Shown: positions 24,706 to 35,425, numbered from the stretch's first letter. The stretch: 64,000 bases of DNA from Chamaelirium japonicum (GCA_947650365.1 OX393552.1:15843775-15907774), one strand, 5' to 3'. Notes: generated by a model not told the origin, from the sequence alone. Numbers and translations: made by a program.

Positions 24706-25206
24706 AGATTTTTTTTCAAATTAACAATTTAAAAGTATGTAATTATTTAAATGTCGTTACAACTTTATAAATTTTAAAAGTATCATTCTAACACATTCTG
24801 ACTGCCACGTGGTGGATCAATGCCAAAAAATGTCCCACAACATCCCTAGATTTTTTTCTTTTTCTAAATCTTTGATAAACACTGCATCCGGAATGCAGTG
24901 TTTAAAACATTGCATCCTGGATGTAGTGTTTACTTGGAATCATGAGGCCTAGTAAAACCGACTAGTGTACAATGAAATATTTTAAAATAAATATAGCAAC
25001 TAAAATGAGTGTTTTAAACAATGCATCCTATGTGCATCGAAAATCCAAAAAAAATAAAAAGTATAGCCGACGTGGCGTAGCATTTTTCGACATTGACTCG
25101 AGATGTTACAGTCAGAATGCGTCATAGCATTACTTTCGAAAATTATAAAGTTGTAACGACATTTAAATAATTACAAAATTTTAAAATATTAATTTAAAAA
25201 AAACCC
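24706..25206. mobile_element. MITE with ~100-bp terminal inverted repeats, Mutator-like
   Basis: The ends are inverted copies: TAATTATTTAAATGTCGTTA at 24738-24757 recurs reversed at about 25150-25170, and the match runs from the outer T/A tract to the shared CATTCTGACTG. It has no coding capacity. An internal 11-bp hairpin AAACACTGCAT...ATGCAGTGTTT lies near 24879-24905. The target duplication could not be settled. Confidence 0.6.
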
Positions 25207-25408
25207 AGTCATTAGAAAGACATGAAAAAAGTTTCATTGTCAACAGATAAAGACCTAAATAGAAATGAATGACGAAGAAGGATTCATAGAGCCGACCCCA
25301 AGTAGATGGAACATGGCTTGATGGTTACGACGATGAATTTAGGAGGTGAAAGCTTGATTAACCTTGCTAACAATTCTACACTCATATGAATCCTAATTAG
25401 AGTTTTGC

Positions 25409-25574
25409 TTGCTAAGTTTGATTGGCTTGCTAGCCAAGAAATGAAGGCGACGTCACTATCTCTCAGTCTTACAAAGCAACATTAATGCATTAGGAAAGAT
25501 AGAATTGAGAGTGGAATTGAGAGATAGTGACACCGCCTTCATTCCTTGGCTAGCAAGCCAATCAAGCTTAGCAA
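25409..25574. repeat. Foldback hairpin, 56-bp arms with 54-bp loop
   Basis: Arm 25409-25464 (TTGCTAAGTTTGATTGGCTT...) is the near-perfect reverse complement of 25519-25574. A transcript would form a long stem of miRNA-precursor or siRNA-hairpin size. Shorter matching pieces flank it (CTTGATTAACCTTGCTAA near 25352 and TTAGCAAGGTTAATTA near 25568), which suggests a nested foldback MITE. Confidence 0.85.
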
Positions 25575-26605
25575 GGTTAATTATAGAGAGACAATATTGC
25601 TGTAGCAGCGACCTTTGATGGAAAACTGCAAGCTGAAGAGGCCGATGATGTTATTGGTGGTGTAGAATGGCAGAGCGATGCTGTAGGCAACTAGCGCAAA
25701 GAACGACAACGAAGAGCGTTGCACGACTTAGAAAGCAAAGCGCAAGACGCAAGCCCAGCTCGATGACGAGCAGAGTGCGACTTGAAGAGTAAGGTACTTA
25801 GGTGGGAAGTGCACGACACAGCTTAAAGAAGAGCTGAGAATGACTCGAAGAGTGAAGTGTGAAGCATGAGCGCGGCTCTAAGAAGAGCAATGTACGATAC
25901 AAAAGGTGCGGCTCAAAGAAGAGCGATACACGATGCGACCTGACTCAATAAAGAGAGAGGTGCGGGCGTGGAGCGTGCGAGGTCAAGCAGCAAGCACGAG
26001 TGGACAAGCGTGATGGAAGGTGGAGAGCAATAGCAATGCATCGAATGAACAATGATAACAATCGCGTGAGTAGATCACAACGATGCAGTGGACAGGGCAC
26101 AACTACAGTTCAACGAGTGAAGCAGAGCTACCTGTGCTGTAGGAATACGGTGAGCAACAACGGTGCAATGAATAGATCGCCCAAGGATCACAGCAAGCAA
26201 GAGCGAGTGGCAGTAGCACTGAGCACGGGGTTCATTGAGGCATATCGTCAAACACCTGTAGGAGGATATGAAGAGGTCAATATAGCAGGGCCGGGCCTAG
26301 CTCTAGTCGGAAAATATGGGCCCTAACCCAACCATTCAAGTGCCAGGGTCGAGCCCGGACCAAGCAAGGTCCAGATTGATGCTATTAAGATAAGCATAAT
26401 GTCAGGTTTATTTAACCTTTTAGGCTATTAAGGCAAGGATTAAATCATTTTTTTAAAAAACTACATGTGTCCCAATGCCTTTAGAATTTAGGTAGTCATT
26501 TATAACCTTCCTCCTTTATCCGAGCATAAGGCCAATAATACAACGTAAAGGTACTAGTGGAAGTCCGTGTCGATCGGCACACAGCAGGTGCCTTCGGTGC
26601 GGCTG
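25575..26605. other. Purine-rich sequence without recognised gene
   Basis: Rich in GCGA/AAGAGC-type words and short approximate repeats (AAGAAGAGC recurs near 25829-25921). The plus ORF 26000-26326 has no domain. It is probably degraded repeat. Confidence 0.35.
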
Positions 26606-26609
26606 CCGG

Positions 26610-27471
26610 TGTTGGATATTGTCAAAATATATTTGATATATATCTGTTATAATGGAGATGATCACAACATGAAGTTGTAATTCCTTAATAAGCAATATGG
26701 CTTGGTAGGATGAAGAACGGATTCAAAACGTCAAAAAGTGGTTGGTAGATTGAATGGGTGAAACTGACGATACGAACGGGCAGATCCTAGGGATGGTTCA
26801 TGCACCTATTGGCCGATGAACCATTGCATTGATTAACGAACCATTGTATTTGTTGGCGAACTGGTGCGAACCAAGGGATACTTCTAGCACCCATTGGTCT
26901 ACGAATAGTTGCAACCCCTGACAAGAGATGCTTCCTATTGGTGTGTGAAGATATACAACCCGACCAAAAGATGCATTATGGCACCTATTGGTGTGTGAAG
27001 AAATGTGACCCTTCTAAATGATGCATTATGGCATCCATTGGCCCATGAACCATTGAAACCTTTGGCAAGGGGTGAATTATGGCACCTGTTGGATCATGAA
27101 CCATTGCAACCTTTGGTAAATCAAAGGGTGCCTCACACTATAAATAGAGGGACATTTCCTCCATGATAAAAGATGATGAACGAATGAAATATAGTAAATT
27201 AAAAATTCACAGAAGTGAAGCGATGAAGCGTCACTTAACTAAATAACCCAATTCGGAATGGAGCGAGAGTTTTATCGGGTATCATCAGTTCAAATTTTTT
27301 CAGGGTGTATTTTGGTCGGATCAGAGAGTACATACTTTGCATCCGACGAACCACGTATTAGGGGATTCATTGTATCCTGAGGACGATTTCTCAAACACCT
27401 TGTTTGTACTCGCAGTTTTACTGGCGGGGGAAAAATTTGTCTAAAAATTGTTTATTAAATAATTTCCAACA
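26610..27471 (+). repeat. Solo LTR, 862 bp, copia-like
   Basis: It begins TGTTGGATATTG and ends ATTTCCAACA, giving perfect TGTTGGA/TCCAACA inverted termini. A TATA box lies at 27139-27146. Upstream of it, a diverged tandem repeat of roughly 55-60 bp carries CCATTG/CCTATTGG words (26800-27120). No PBS follows and no partner LTR was seen. The flanking pentamers (GCCGG and ATTCA) do not match, so the target duplication is lost or an end is rearranged. Confidence 0.6.
27139..27146 (+). promoter_or_regulatory. TATA box in the solo LTR
   Basis: TATAAATA followed by AGAGGGACATTTCC, about 330 bp from the LTR end. This is a typical LTR core promoter position. Confidence 0.55.
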
Positions 27472-28436
27472 ATTCATAAGTCCAAGCGTTACCCATTGCC
27501 TCTACTGTAATCGTCGCCTTCGGAGCTGCTCGAGAGAGATGGGAGAAGAAACAGGGGAGGGTAGTTTCGAGTTTACAAAAAAAGGCAAGAACCTTAGGCT
27601 AAATGAAACTTTAGGGGGTCCTGTTCATGGAATGGATCTATTATCATGGACCTTTCACACATTAACCTTAATTTTTTTTTCTACCGATAAAGATCCTATG
27701 TGTTCCTCGGAATTCCCTTCCGACGAATTTGAGGGTCTTTATTTGTAGCGGACAACATATATGATTGTTTGTTCTCCTACCTTCCACTCCTAAGATTTTG
27801 GACGTCTCGCAGGAGATAATCTATATAAGATTGAAGATAAAATAATAATAATAATAATCTCGTGTGAGCTACTAGATATGATTACACATCTCCTGCATCT
27901 CCTTGTGTAGGATTTGGGCCACACAATCCTCGCATCGAACTTTGGCATTAACACTATTATTCCCACCATAGAATCTTTTTTTATAGAATAAGAGGACTCG
28001 CTCTGATACCAATTGGTATAGGAAACATGCCAAATTGAATTAGATAATTCATGTAGCCATCCATGATGGAGAAGAACAGGGAAAGAGAGAGACATGGTGG
28101 CGCAATTCTCAAACAAAAATCAGCAAAAAACTGAAATTTTTAATATTACAATGAGAGGATGAGCCAACCTTGTATTAAAAGGAAAAGATTAATCAATATC
28201 TATTCTACACACTTAAGAATACTACCTTTAGACTTATTGTTGCTTTAGAAAATAATGAACGAATAAGAAGGAAATATCCATGAAAATAATGAATGGATAA
28301 AAAGGAAATATCCATGAGAAGAGGAGAAAAGGAGAGCAAAATATGAAGGAATAATGCCATAAAGTATCAAAAATGCCCAATGCCTACGTAGGAGAAAAGG
28401 AGAGCAAAATATGACACCAAAAAAGGTCTTTAAATT
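27472..28436. other. Intergenic sequence with retroelement traces
   Basis: The plus ORF 27404-27748 starts inside the solo LTR and has no recognisable domain. A PBS-like motif at 28000-28011 marks an old minus-strand copia LTR edge. A GGAAATATCCATGA motif repeats near 28260-28320. No gene was recognised. Confidence 0.4.
28000..28011 (-). other. Initiator-Met PBS remnant
   Basis: The minus strand reads TGGTATCAGAGC after ...ACCAAT, like the copia PBS at 6922-6933. No complete LTR could be delimited beside it. Confidence 0.4.
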
Positions 28437-28673
28437 AGAAAATTTTTATTTATATCCCAATAGTACTTAACGTATTTTGTTTTATCTCAAAAATCAATTC
28501 CCACCTCATACACCCTGTTAAGTCCGCCATCCACCTGTTTCCTTTCTCCCCTCCACACAGTCGGCGACACAATTGTCGGAAATGCCACGACTTCCCCTTC
28601 TTCTTCTCTATCACCGCTGGTTGCGCTCGTTGATCCCGTCGTCAAAGTCGCCTCCCCCCTCCTCCATCTTTCC

Positions 28674-30445
28674 TGATGGTTCAGGAAAAATATCATCAGC
28701 TCAACGGCCACAGCCAAACCAAGGGGCAACCTAAGTGGTGGAATGGTGGGCTCACCAGAAGAAAGAAGTCATTTTCGAGATATAGAAGGAACCCAACCCG
28801 GGAAACATTTCCCGGGAACTCGCCCAGAGCTTTACAGTAGTGGATCATTGCGTTGCTTGGACAGAGGCCGCCTGTGGCCGCGGCTCACAGCCCGCCCAGG
28901 GTCGACCCTGACCACATGCGACCAGCTCGCACGTGGTAGAAGTTGCCCAGTAACTGATGCTCGTAGCCCTCCCAGGGCTTTGCAGTAGTGGATCTTTGCG
29001 TCCCTTGGACAAAGGCTGCCTGTGGTCGTGGCTCACAGCCCGCCCAGGGTTGACCCTGACCACATGCGACCAGCTCACACGTGGTAGAGGTCGCCCAGTG
29101 GCTGGTGCTCGTAGCCCGCCCAGGGCTTTGCAGTAGCGGATCGTTGCGTCCCTTGGACAGAGGCTGCCTCACAGCCCGCCCAGGGTCGACCCTGACAACA
29201 TGCGACCAGCTCGCATGTAGTGGAGGTCGCCCAGTGGCTGGTGCTCGTAGCCCGCCTAGGGCTTACAGTAGTGGATCGTTGTGTCCCTTGGACAGAGGCC
29301 GCCTGTGGCCGAGGTTATAGCCCGCCCGCCCAGGGTCGACCTTGACCATATGTGATCAGCTCGCACGTTGTAGAGGTCGCCCCGTAGCTGGTGCTCGTAG
29401 CCTGCCCAGGCCTTGCAGTAGCGGATCGTTGTGTCCCTTGGATAGAGACCGCTTGTGACCGTGGCTCACAGCCCACCCAGGATCGACCCTGACCACATGC
29501 GGCCAGCTTGCACATGGTAGAGGTCGCCCCGTAGCTGGTGCTCGTAGCCCGCCTAGGGCTTGCAGTAGTGGATCGTTGCATCCCTTAGATAGAGTGGCAT
29601 TCTCCTCGAGGCCTCATTCATGAGACACTGTGAGTCTAAGCTCTCTACGCAGCTCGCCGGCTGGAGAGAGAGTATCTCGATCGTTGCCCGTAGCCCACCG
29701 GGAGCATGGCTCTAGCCCACATGCGGAAATATCGCCCCCTTCTGCTAATAGGAAACTTAGAATGATATCTATGAACACTCACAACTTGCTCAGGAGCTCG
29801 TCAAACCCAACACTCACAACTCGCTCAGGAGCTCGCCTGATCATGCAAACGCCCGAAGAGTCCACCCGTTGAGCGTCGGAGATAGAGCTTCTGAAGGTCC
29901 CCCCCCCCCCCCCCACACACACACACACCAAGAGCTCGCCCTTTTACCCGCGGAGGTTGCCTACAGTAAGGCGGCACCAAATCGACAAGTATCACTACCC
30001 CCATGGAGCCACATAGATGATTGCAGTCCCCAGAAGCCGGCTAGAGTCTGTCTAGGACCACCCAAACTAGAGCTTTTCAGAATCTCCACCTGGCAAGGAT
30101 AAGACCGGCGCATCCCCCTTTACCACCGCCTGGCAAGCTAAACGACAAAGCCCATGAAGAGCCCATGTGGGCTGGCACATGGGGGCATAAAAGGTGCGGG
30201 AAAACACCGCCACGTGTCAACCCCTGACGGTCTGCAAAAGGCTATAAAGGTACAACCGCCGGCTCCAAAGTACAGATTCGAAACTCGAAAAACCAAACAC
30301 TTTTCGACTACTGCAGCTCTCCCTTGTCCGTACCTTCACTGACTTGAGCATCGAAGGGTCTGTGCTTCTACGGGAGCCAGTCGTTCTCATGCTTTTTTTG
30401 TCTTGCAGGACGACCACACAAGCCAGCGAAAAATATCCCGCAACA
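28674..30445 (+). repeat. 5' LTR of the Tat-like element
   Basis: 1772 bp. The first part (about 28810-29590) is a tandem array of roughly 136-148-bp units carrying GACCCTGACCACATGCGACC and CAGTAGCGGATCGTTGCGTC. The rest contains a C-run at 29889-29902 followed by (CA)n. ORFs on both strands simply follow the array. Confidence 0.85.
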
Positions 30446-30447
30446 TT

Positions 30448-30464
30448 TGGCACTGTCTTTGGGA
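30448..30464 (+). other. Primer binding site of the Tat-like element
   Basis: TGGCACTGTCTTTGGGA, two bases after the LTR end, resembles the TGGCGCCGTCTGTGGGA primer site usual in plant Tat-type gypsy elements, with three differences. Confidence 0.6.
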
Positions 30465-30489
30465 TCTTTCGACTGGTTCCTGTGAGGAC

Positions 30490-30863
30490 ACCCATGACCA
30501 CCTAGTTAAAGGCCATGCTTCTCCGAGGACAGAGGCTGACGAAATCATATGTCGGGGCTGCACGAAGCGGCCCGCATGCTCAACCTTCCCAACCCCCTGT
30601 CCCGCTCAGTGATCAGCTCCTATTGGAGATGTTGGCCACTCAACGGGCCATGATGGATAAACAAGCACAACTGTGCCAGGTTCCGACGGCAAGGCAAAGG
30701 ACTGATCTTTCCCCCAGGCTTGACTCGCTGAGGGGAGGGTCAGGGATCCCGCTCCAGCGTCCGGGAGTGTCGGCGGCGACTGCTGCACCTGCGTGACCTC
30801 CCCCGGCCTCAGCATCGCACCAACCCACAATGGCGCCCACACGGTGGGCCTCCCAGCTAGAGC
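30490..30863 (+). pseudogene. Gag N-terminal remnant of the Tat-like element
   Basis: The ORF at 30515-30796 follows the PBS and has the Pro/Gln-rich, helix-forming composition of a gag start (SDQLLLEMLATQRAMMDKQA). It has no capsid core or zinc knuckle and is cut off by the Cassandra insertion at 30864. Identification rests on position and composition only. Confidence 0.4.
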
Positions 30864-31188
30864 TGTAACATCCGCCCCAAACACACAAGATATTATCCGC
30901 TTTATCCGTGCCCGCACGAGAACTTCCCAGGGGGTCACCCATCCTAGTACTGCTCTCGCCCGAGCATGCTTAACTACGGAGTTCTTACAAAATCCGTAGC
31001 GGCGCACAGTTTTAAAACGCGTCTTCTATGTTTGAAAGGAGAAATTATATAAGTAGCTTATGATCTCCTTCTCTCCGGGCGATGTGGGGCTAACTCGTGG
31101 CCTTGTACACCTCACCTCACCTTATCCATCTTGGCATCACAGCCTCAGGAGTCTTGGCTCTTGGCCTATTGGATCTTGGTCGTCACAA
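30864..31188 (-). repeat. Cassandra 3' LTR
   Basis: 325 bp. It contains the 5S-like block at 30915-30985 and a TATATAA-like stretch near 31047. It differs from the other LTR at roughly a tenth of positions by eye, so the copy is not young. Confidence 0.85.
30915..30985 (-). ncRNA. 5S rRNA-like domain (Cassandra LTR, copy 1)
   Basis: The minus strand reads AGAACTCCGTAGTTAAGCAT then AGTACTAGGATGGGTGACC and CTGGGAAGTTCTCGTG, matching plant 5S rRNA from about nucleotide 50 onward, including the A-box and C-box promoter elements. It is embedded in an LTR, so it is not a 5S gene of an rDNA array. Confidence 0.85.
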
Positions 31189-31268
31189 TCCACCCCCCTT
31201 AGGGCTAGACGTCCTCGTGTAGGGTTAGATCCCCCCCATTGCGAGGAGAACCGGCTTTGATACCATTT
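31189..31268 (-). mobile_element. Cassandra internal region with PBS
   Basis: 80 bp. The minus strand has TGGTATCAAAGC at 31254-31265, the initiator-Met primer site with one mismatch, and a G-rich tract (AAGGGGGGTGGAT) near 31189-31201 serving as PPT. It has no coding capacity. Confidence 0.8.
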
Positions 31269-31592
31269 TGTAACATCCACCCCAAACACATAAGATTTTG
31301 TCCGCTTTGCCCGTGCCCGCATGAGAACTTCCCAGGAGGTCACCCATCCTAGTACTGCTCTCGCCCGAGCACACTTAACTATGGAGTTCTTACGAAATCC
31401 ATAGTGGCGCATGGTTTTAAAACGCGTCTTCTATGTTTGAGAGAGAAAATTATATAAGTAGCTCATGATCTCTTTCTCTCCAAGCGATGTGGGGCTAATT
31501 CGTGGCCTTGTACACCTCACCTCACCTCATCCATCTTGGCATCACAGCCTCAAGAGTCTTGGCTCTTGGCCTATTGGATCTTGGTCGTCACA
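31269..31592 (-). repeat. Cassandra 5' LTR
   Basis: 324 bp, minus-strand termini TGTGACGACC...GGATGTTACA. The 5S-like block is at 31320-31390. Confidence 0.85.
31320..31390 (-). ncRNA. 5S rRNA-like domain (Cassandra LTR, copy 2)
   Basis: Same 5S-derived block as at 30915-30985, with AGTTAAGTGTGCTCGGGCGA and AGTACTAGGATGGGTGACC on the minus strand. Confidence 0.85.
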
Positions 31593-32321
31593 CTGACCGC
31601 ATGCGACTAGCTCGCACATGGAGGAGGTCGACCACGGCTGGTGCTCATAGCCCGCCCGAGGTTTGCAGTAGCGGATCATTGCGTCCCTTAGATAGAGGTC
31701 GCTTGTGGCCGTGGCTCACAGCCCCCCAGGACTGACCCTGACCACATGCACCAGCTCGCGCGTGGTAGAGGTCACCTAGTGGCTGGTGCTCGTAGCTCGC
31801 CTAGGGCTTGCAGTAGCGGATCGTTGCATCCCTTAGACAGGGGGCACATATAGCCGTGGCTCACAACCCGCCCAGGTCTGAACCTGACCACATGCGACCA
31901 GCTCGTGCGTGGTAGAGGTCGCCTAGTGGCTGGTGCCCGTAGCCCGCCCAGGGCCTGCAGTAGCTGATCGTTGCATCCCGTTAACAGAGTGGCATCTCCC
32001 TCGAAGCCTCATTCATGAGGCACTGCGAGTCTAAGCTCTCTACGTAGCTCGCCAGCTGGAGAGAGTACCTCGATCGCCTCCAGTAACCCATTTTTGCTAA
32101 TAAGAAGCTTAGAATGATATCTGCGAACACCCACAGTTCGCCGCGACCACCGCGATCAGCTCGCATGGGATAGAGGTTGCCCAATGATGGGTGCTCGTAG
32201 CCCGCCCGGATCTTACAGTAACGGTTCGTGACACACGGATCACCTATCCAAGTAGGAGCAAACTTGTTGGACTCCTGAGTGGGCGAGGCTAAGTTCTAGC
32301 CACTCCCTCAGGAGGGGGTAA
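31593..32321 (+). repeat. LTR-like repeat units inside the Tat-like element, plus PPT
   Basis: Contains the same GACCACATGC...GGTAGAGGTC...GCAGTAGCGGATCGTTGC units as the LTRs, followed by the AGTGGCATCTCCCTCGA...GAGTCTAAGCTCTCTACG segment also found at about 29600 and 33180. It ends in the polypurine tract at 32311-32321. It is LTR sequence duplicated into the internal region. Confidence 0.75.
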
Positions 32322-34015
32322 TGATGGTCCCGAAAAAATATCATCAGCTCAACGGCCACAGCCAAACCAAGGGGCAGCCGAAGTAGTGGAACGGTGGGCT
32401 CACCAGAAGAAAGAAGTCGTTTTTGAGATACAGCAGGAACCCGACCCAGGAAACTTTTTCGGGTAACTCGCCCAAAGCTTTGCAGTAGCGGATCATTGCG
32501 TACCTTGGATAGAGGCCACTTGTGGCCATGGCTCACAGCCCACCCAGGGTCGACCCTAACCACATGTGACCAGCTCGCACGTGGTAGAGGTCGCCCAGTG
32601 GCTGGTGCTCGTAGCCCGCCCAGGTCTTTGCAGTAGCGGATCGTTACGTCCCTTGGACAAAGGCCTTCTGTGGCTGCGGCTTACAGCCTGCCTAGGGTCG
32701 ACCCTGACCACATCCGACCAGCTCGCACGTGGTAGAGGTCGCCTAGTGGCTGATGCTCGTAGCCCGCTCAGGGCTTTGTAGTAGTGGATCGTTGCGTCCC
32801 TTGGACAGAGACCGCCTGTGGCCGCGACTCACAGCCCGCCCAAGGTCGACCCTGACCACATGCGACCAGCTCACACATGGTAGAGGTCGCCCAGTGGCTA
32901 GTGCTCCTAGCCCGCCCAGGGTCGACCCTGACCACATGCGACCATCTCGCACGTGGTAGAGGTCGCCTAGTGGCTGGTGCTCATAGCCCACCCAAGGCTT
33001 GCAGTAGTGAATCGTTGCGTCCCTTGGACAGAGGCTTCCTATGGCCATGGCTCACAGCCCGCCCAGGGTCGACCCTAACTACATGTGGCCAACTCGCAGG
33101 TGGTAGAAGTCGCCTCGTGGCTGGTGCTCGTAGCCCGCCCATGACTTGCAGTAGTGGATCATTGCATCCCTTGGATAGAGCGGCATCCTCCTCGAGGCCT
33201 CATTCATGAGACACTGCGAGTCTAAGCTCTCTACACAGCTTGCCGGCTGGAGAGAGTATCTCGGTCGCTGCCCGTAGCCCGCCGGGAGTACGGCTCTAGC
33301 CCACACATGGAAAGATCGCCCCCTCTGCTAATAGGAAACTTAGAATGATATTTATAAACACCCACAGCTCGCTCAGGAGCTCATCAAACCCAACACTCAC
33401 AGCTCGCTCAGGAGCTTGCCTGATCATGCAAATGCCCGAAGAGTCCACCCGTTGAGCGTCGGAGGAAGAGGTTCTGAAGGTCCCCCCCCCCCACCCCACC
33501 AAGAGCTCGCCCTTTTTCCCGCGGAGGTCGCCTACAGTAAGGCGGTACCAAATTGACAGGTGTCACTACCCCCATGGAGCTACGTGGACGATTGCAGTCA
33601 TCGGAAGCCGGCTAGAGTCGGTCTAGGACCACCCAGACTAGAGCTTTTCAGAATCTCCACCTGACAAGGACAAGACTGACACATCCCCCTTTACCACTGC
33701 CTGGCAGGCTAAACGACAAAGGCCATGAAAAGCCCATGTGGGTGGCACATAGGGGAATAAAAGGTGCGGGAAGACGCCACCACGTGTCGACCCCTGACGG
33801 TCTGCAAAAGGCTATAAAGGTACGACCCCTGGCTTTAAAGTACAGGTTCAAAACTCGAAAACCCAAACACTTTCCGACTACTACAGCTCTCCCTTACCCG
33901 TACCTTCACTGACTTGAGCGTCGGAGGGTCTGAGCTCCTAACGGAGCCAGCCGTTCTCACGCTTTCTCTGTCTTGCAGGACGACCGCACGAGCCAGCGAA
34001 AAATATCCCCCAACA
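32322..34015 (+). repeat. 3' LTR of the Tat-like element
   Basis: 1694 bp with the same ends as 28674-30445. The tandem-unit block (about 32450-33190) has a different number and arrangement of units. Confidence 0.85.
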
Positions 34016-34248
34016 TCCCCACTGCCAACGAAGCCCTAGCCCATCCTAGAGCCGCTGGAGATGGCTCGCAATTGGAGATAGAACCATCTCTGACATCTCT
34101 AGTGTGGGTTAGGGCTTCAACGGTAAGCTCAACAAACATAGGTAGCAACTCCGGTGGTGATGTAGAAGGATGAGGAGCTCCGACGATGTGGAAGGGGAGA
34201 AAGGAAGCATATGGGCCTAGTAGGGGTGGGTGGGTGGGTGGGTGTGTA

Positions 34249-34270
34249 GGGGGGGGGGGGGGGGGGGGGG
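34249..34270 (+). repeat. Poly-G run (22 nt)
   Basis: G22 preceded by (GGGT)n, a strong G-quadruplex-forming stretch at the inner edge of the right terminal inverted repeat. Confidence 0.95.
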
Positions 34271-34381
34271 ATCGATTTTTGAGAGGAAACAAGCCATGTG
34301 AAGTACTTTTGGGGTATAAATAAAATTTCCCTTAAAATATGCTAGAATATAGGGAAAGAGCTCCCTACGTACCATACTAAT

Positions 34382-34672
34382 TAGCACCACCAATGGGCTC
34401 TTGGTCTGGTGGTACTTCCTCTCTCCTTTGTTGGAGAGGCTCCCTATTCGACTCCAGGGATAGACACTGTGGAACGAACTTTCCTATAAGGTTGTTGTGC
34501 TTGCGCATGCAAATCCTGACCGTTGATGTCATGTTCATAGGACTATGGAATTTCATAAAATAGCTGCTATTGTTGTTGCTGCCTCCCCCTGTTTCGATCT
34601 CCAAATCTTTTTGAGCCTTTGCTCTACTCTAGCGCCCTGTCCTATGACCGCTTGGTCGGTCCAGCAAAAAAA
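34382..34672 (+). mobile_element. tRNA-derived SINE
   Basis: The plus strand has an A-box TTGGTCTGGTGGTA at 34401-34414 and a B-box ATTCGACTCC at 34446-34455, at the correct spacing. A tRNA-unrelated body follows and an A-rich tail (GCAAAAAAATAAAA) ends near 34672. This is the architecture of plant SINEs. Target duplications were not confirmed. Confidence 0.65.
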
Positions 34673-34859
34673 TAAAATATAGCACCGACTTTGTTTTTGA
34701 CCCAAATTTACACCCATTTGTTACGTGGTTAAAAAACTATTGACTTGGTATGGACCCACAACTTTAAAATCATGGTGATGAAGGCATATGAGAAACTTTA
34801 GACATGCATACTTTTTCTTTGGATGCTACCAAAATGATCGTCGCATAATCAGACCTGTA

Positions 34860-35425
34860 GGAGGGAGGTGTCACATGCCGGCGCTAGCAAAGAAGACCAA
34901 CACACACTACTAGATAAAAAATACCTCCACACTGCGTCCGGCGGGAGACAAGACCATGTCCGATACAGAGTTCAAAGAAAAGAAAAACACCATCAAACCA
35001 GCAAAAAGTTGCAAAATCTGGCAATCCGCCATCAACTCCAGTAGCACAGCCAGACCAGAAGGGAGCCGTATCGTGCCTCCGAACCACCGTCGCCACCACC
35101 CGCTACGAGGCTCCCACCGCCCCAAGGAGTGGTATGAACATCCACCAGCGGAGGACCTCACACCCGGGCCAGATCCAACCCCCTGCCGAACCTGACGAGA
35201 AAGGCCTCCGACGTTGAACTCCTGACAACAACCGAGCATGAAAGATGGTCGCACGGCTCCAGCTTGATGAACACAAAACAGCAACTGTCGGAGACGCCTC
35301 TATACACAAAGGAACGGGTGAGAGGCCAGATCCCACCCCTCAGACAAACGGATCCAAAGACCGGCCTCCCCGGAGGTGGCCTGGAGGACGCGGCGATAGC
35401 CTAACAAAAAGCACTTCTTTCATTT
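34860..35425 (-). mobile_element. Possible non-LTR retroelement 3' end (copy A)
   Basis: The minus strand contains a G/T-rich stretch (TGGGGCGGTGGGAGCC, TTTGCTGGTTTGATGGTGTT) of the kind found in plant LINE 3' regions. In copy B the corresponding 3' end runs into a poly-A tract. ORFs on either strand have no domain. Confidence 0.35.

Larger units (their letters stand above)
30864..31592 (-). mobile_element. Cassandra-type TRIM retrotransposon with 5S-like LTRs
   Basis: Two 325/324-bp LTRs (30864-31188 and 31269-31592) flank an 80-bp internal region that holds only a PBS and a purine-rich tract. On the minus strand each LTR begins TGTGACGACC, ends GGATGTTACA and carries a ~71-bp block matching the internal control region and 3' half of plant 5S rRNA. 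Cassandra elements are terminal-repeat retrotransposons in miniature defined by exactly this 5S-like LTR domain. The flanking pentamers (AGAGC and CTGAC) do not match. Confidence 0.9.
28674..34015 (+). mobile_element. Tat-like gypsy LTR retrotransposon lacking pol
   Basis: Two LTRs (28674-30445 and 32322-34015) share TGATGGT starts and ATATCCC(G/C)CAACA ends. After the first LTR is a TTTGGCACTGTCTTTGGGA primer site. Before the second is the purine tract GGAGGGGGTAA. The internal region holds a short gag-like start, a Cassandra insertion and LTR-like repeat units, with no RT or integrase. No clean target duplication was found (TTTCC versus TCCCC). Confidence 0.8.
28437..34330. mobile_element. 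Probable Mutator-like terminal inverted-repeat shell
   Basis: The flanks of the Tat-like element are inverted copies of each other over about 65 bp: 28437-28503 (AATTTTTATTTATATCCCAA, CTCAAAAATC) and 34270-34330 (GATTTTTGAGAGGAAAC, GGGGTATAAATAAAATTTCC). Outside lie 9-mers CTTTAAATT and CCTTAAAAT, a possible diverged 9-bp target duplication. The LTR element would then have inserted between the arms. No transposase was seen. Confidence 0.4.

Noticed and set aside
27790-28116. 108-codon minus-strand ORF
   Set aside because: Spans a retroelement PBS remnant and AT-rich simple sequence; no domain.
30915-31390. Two 5S rRNA genes
   Set aside because: Only part of 5S is present and each copy is embedded in an LTR with TG/CA ends, a PBS and a PPT; this is a Cassandra TRIM.
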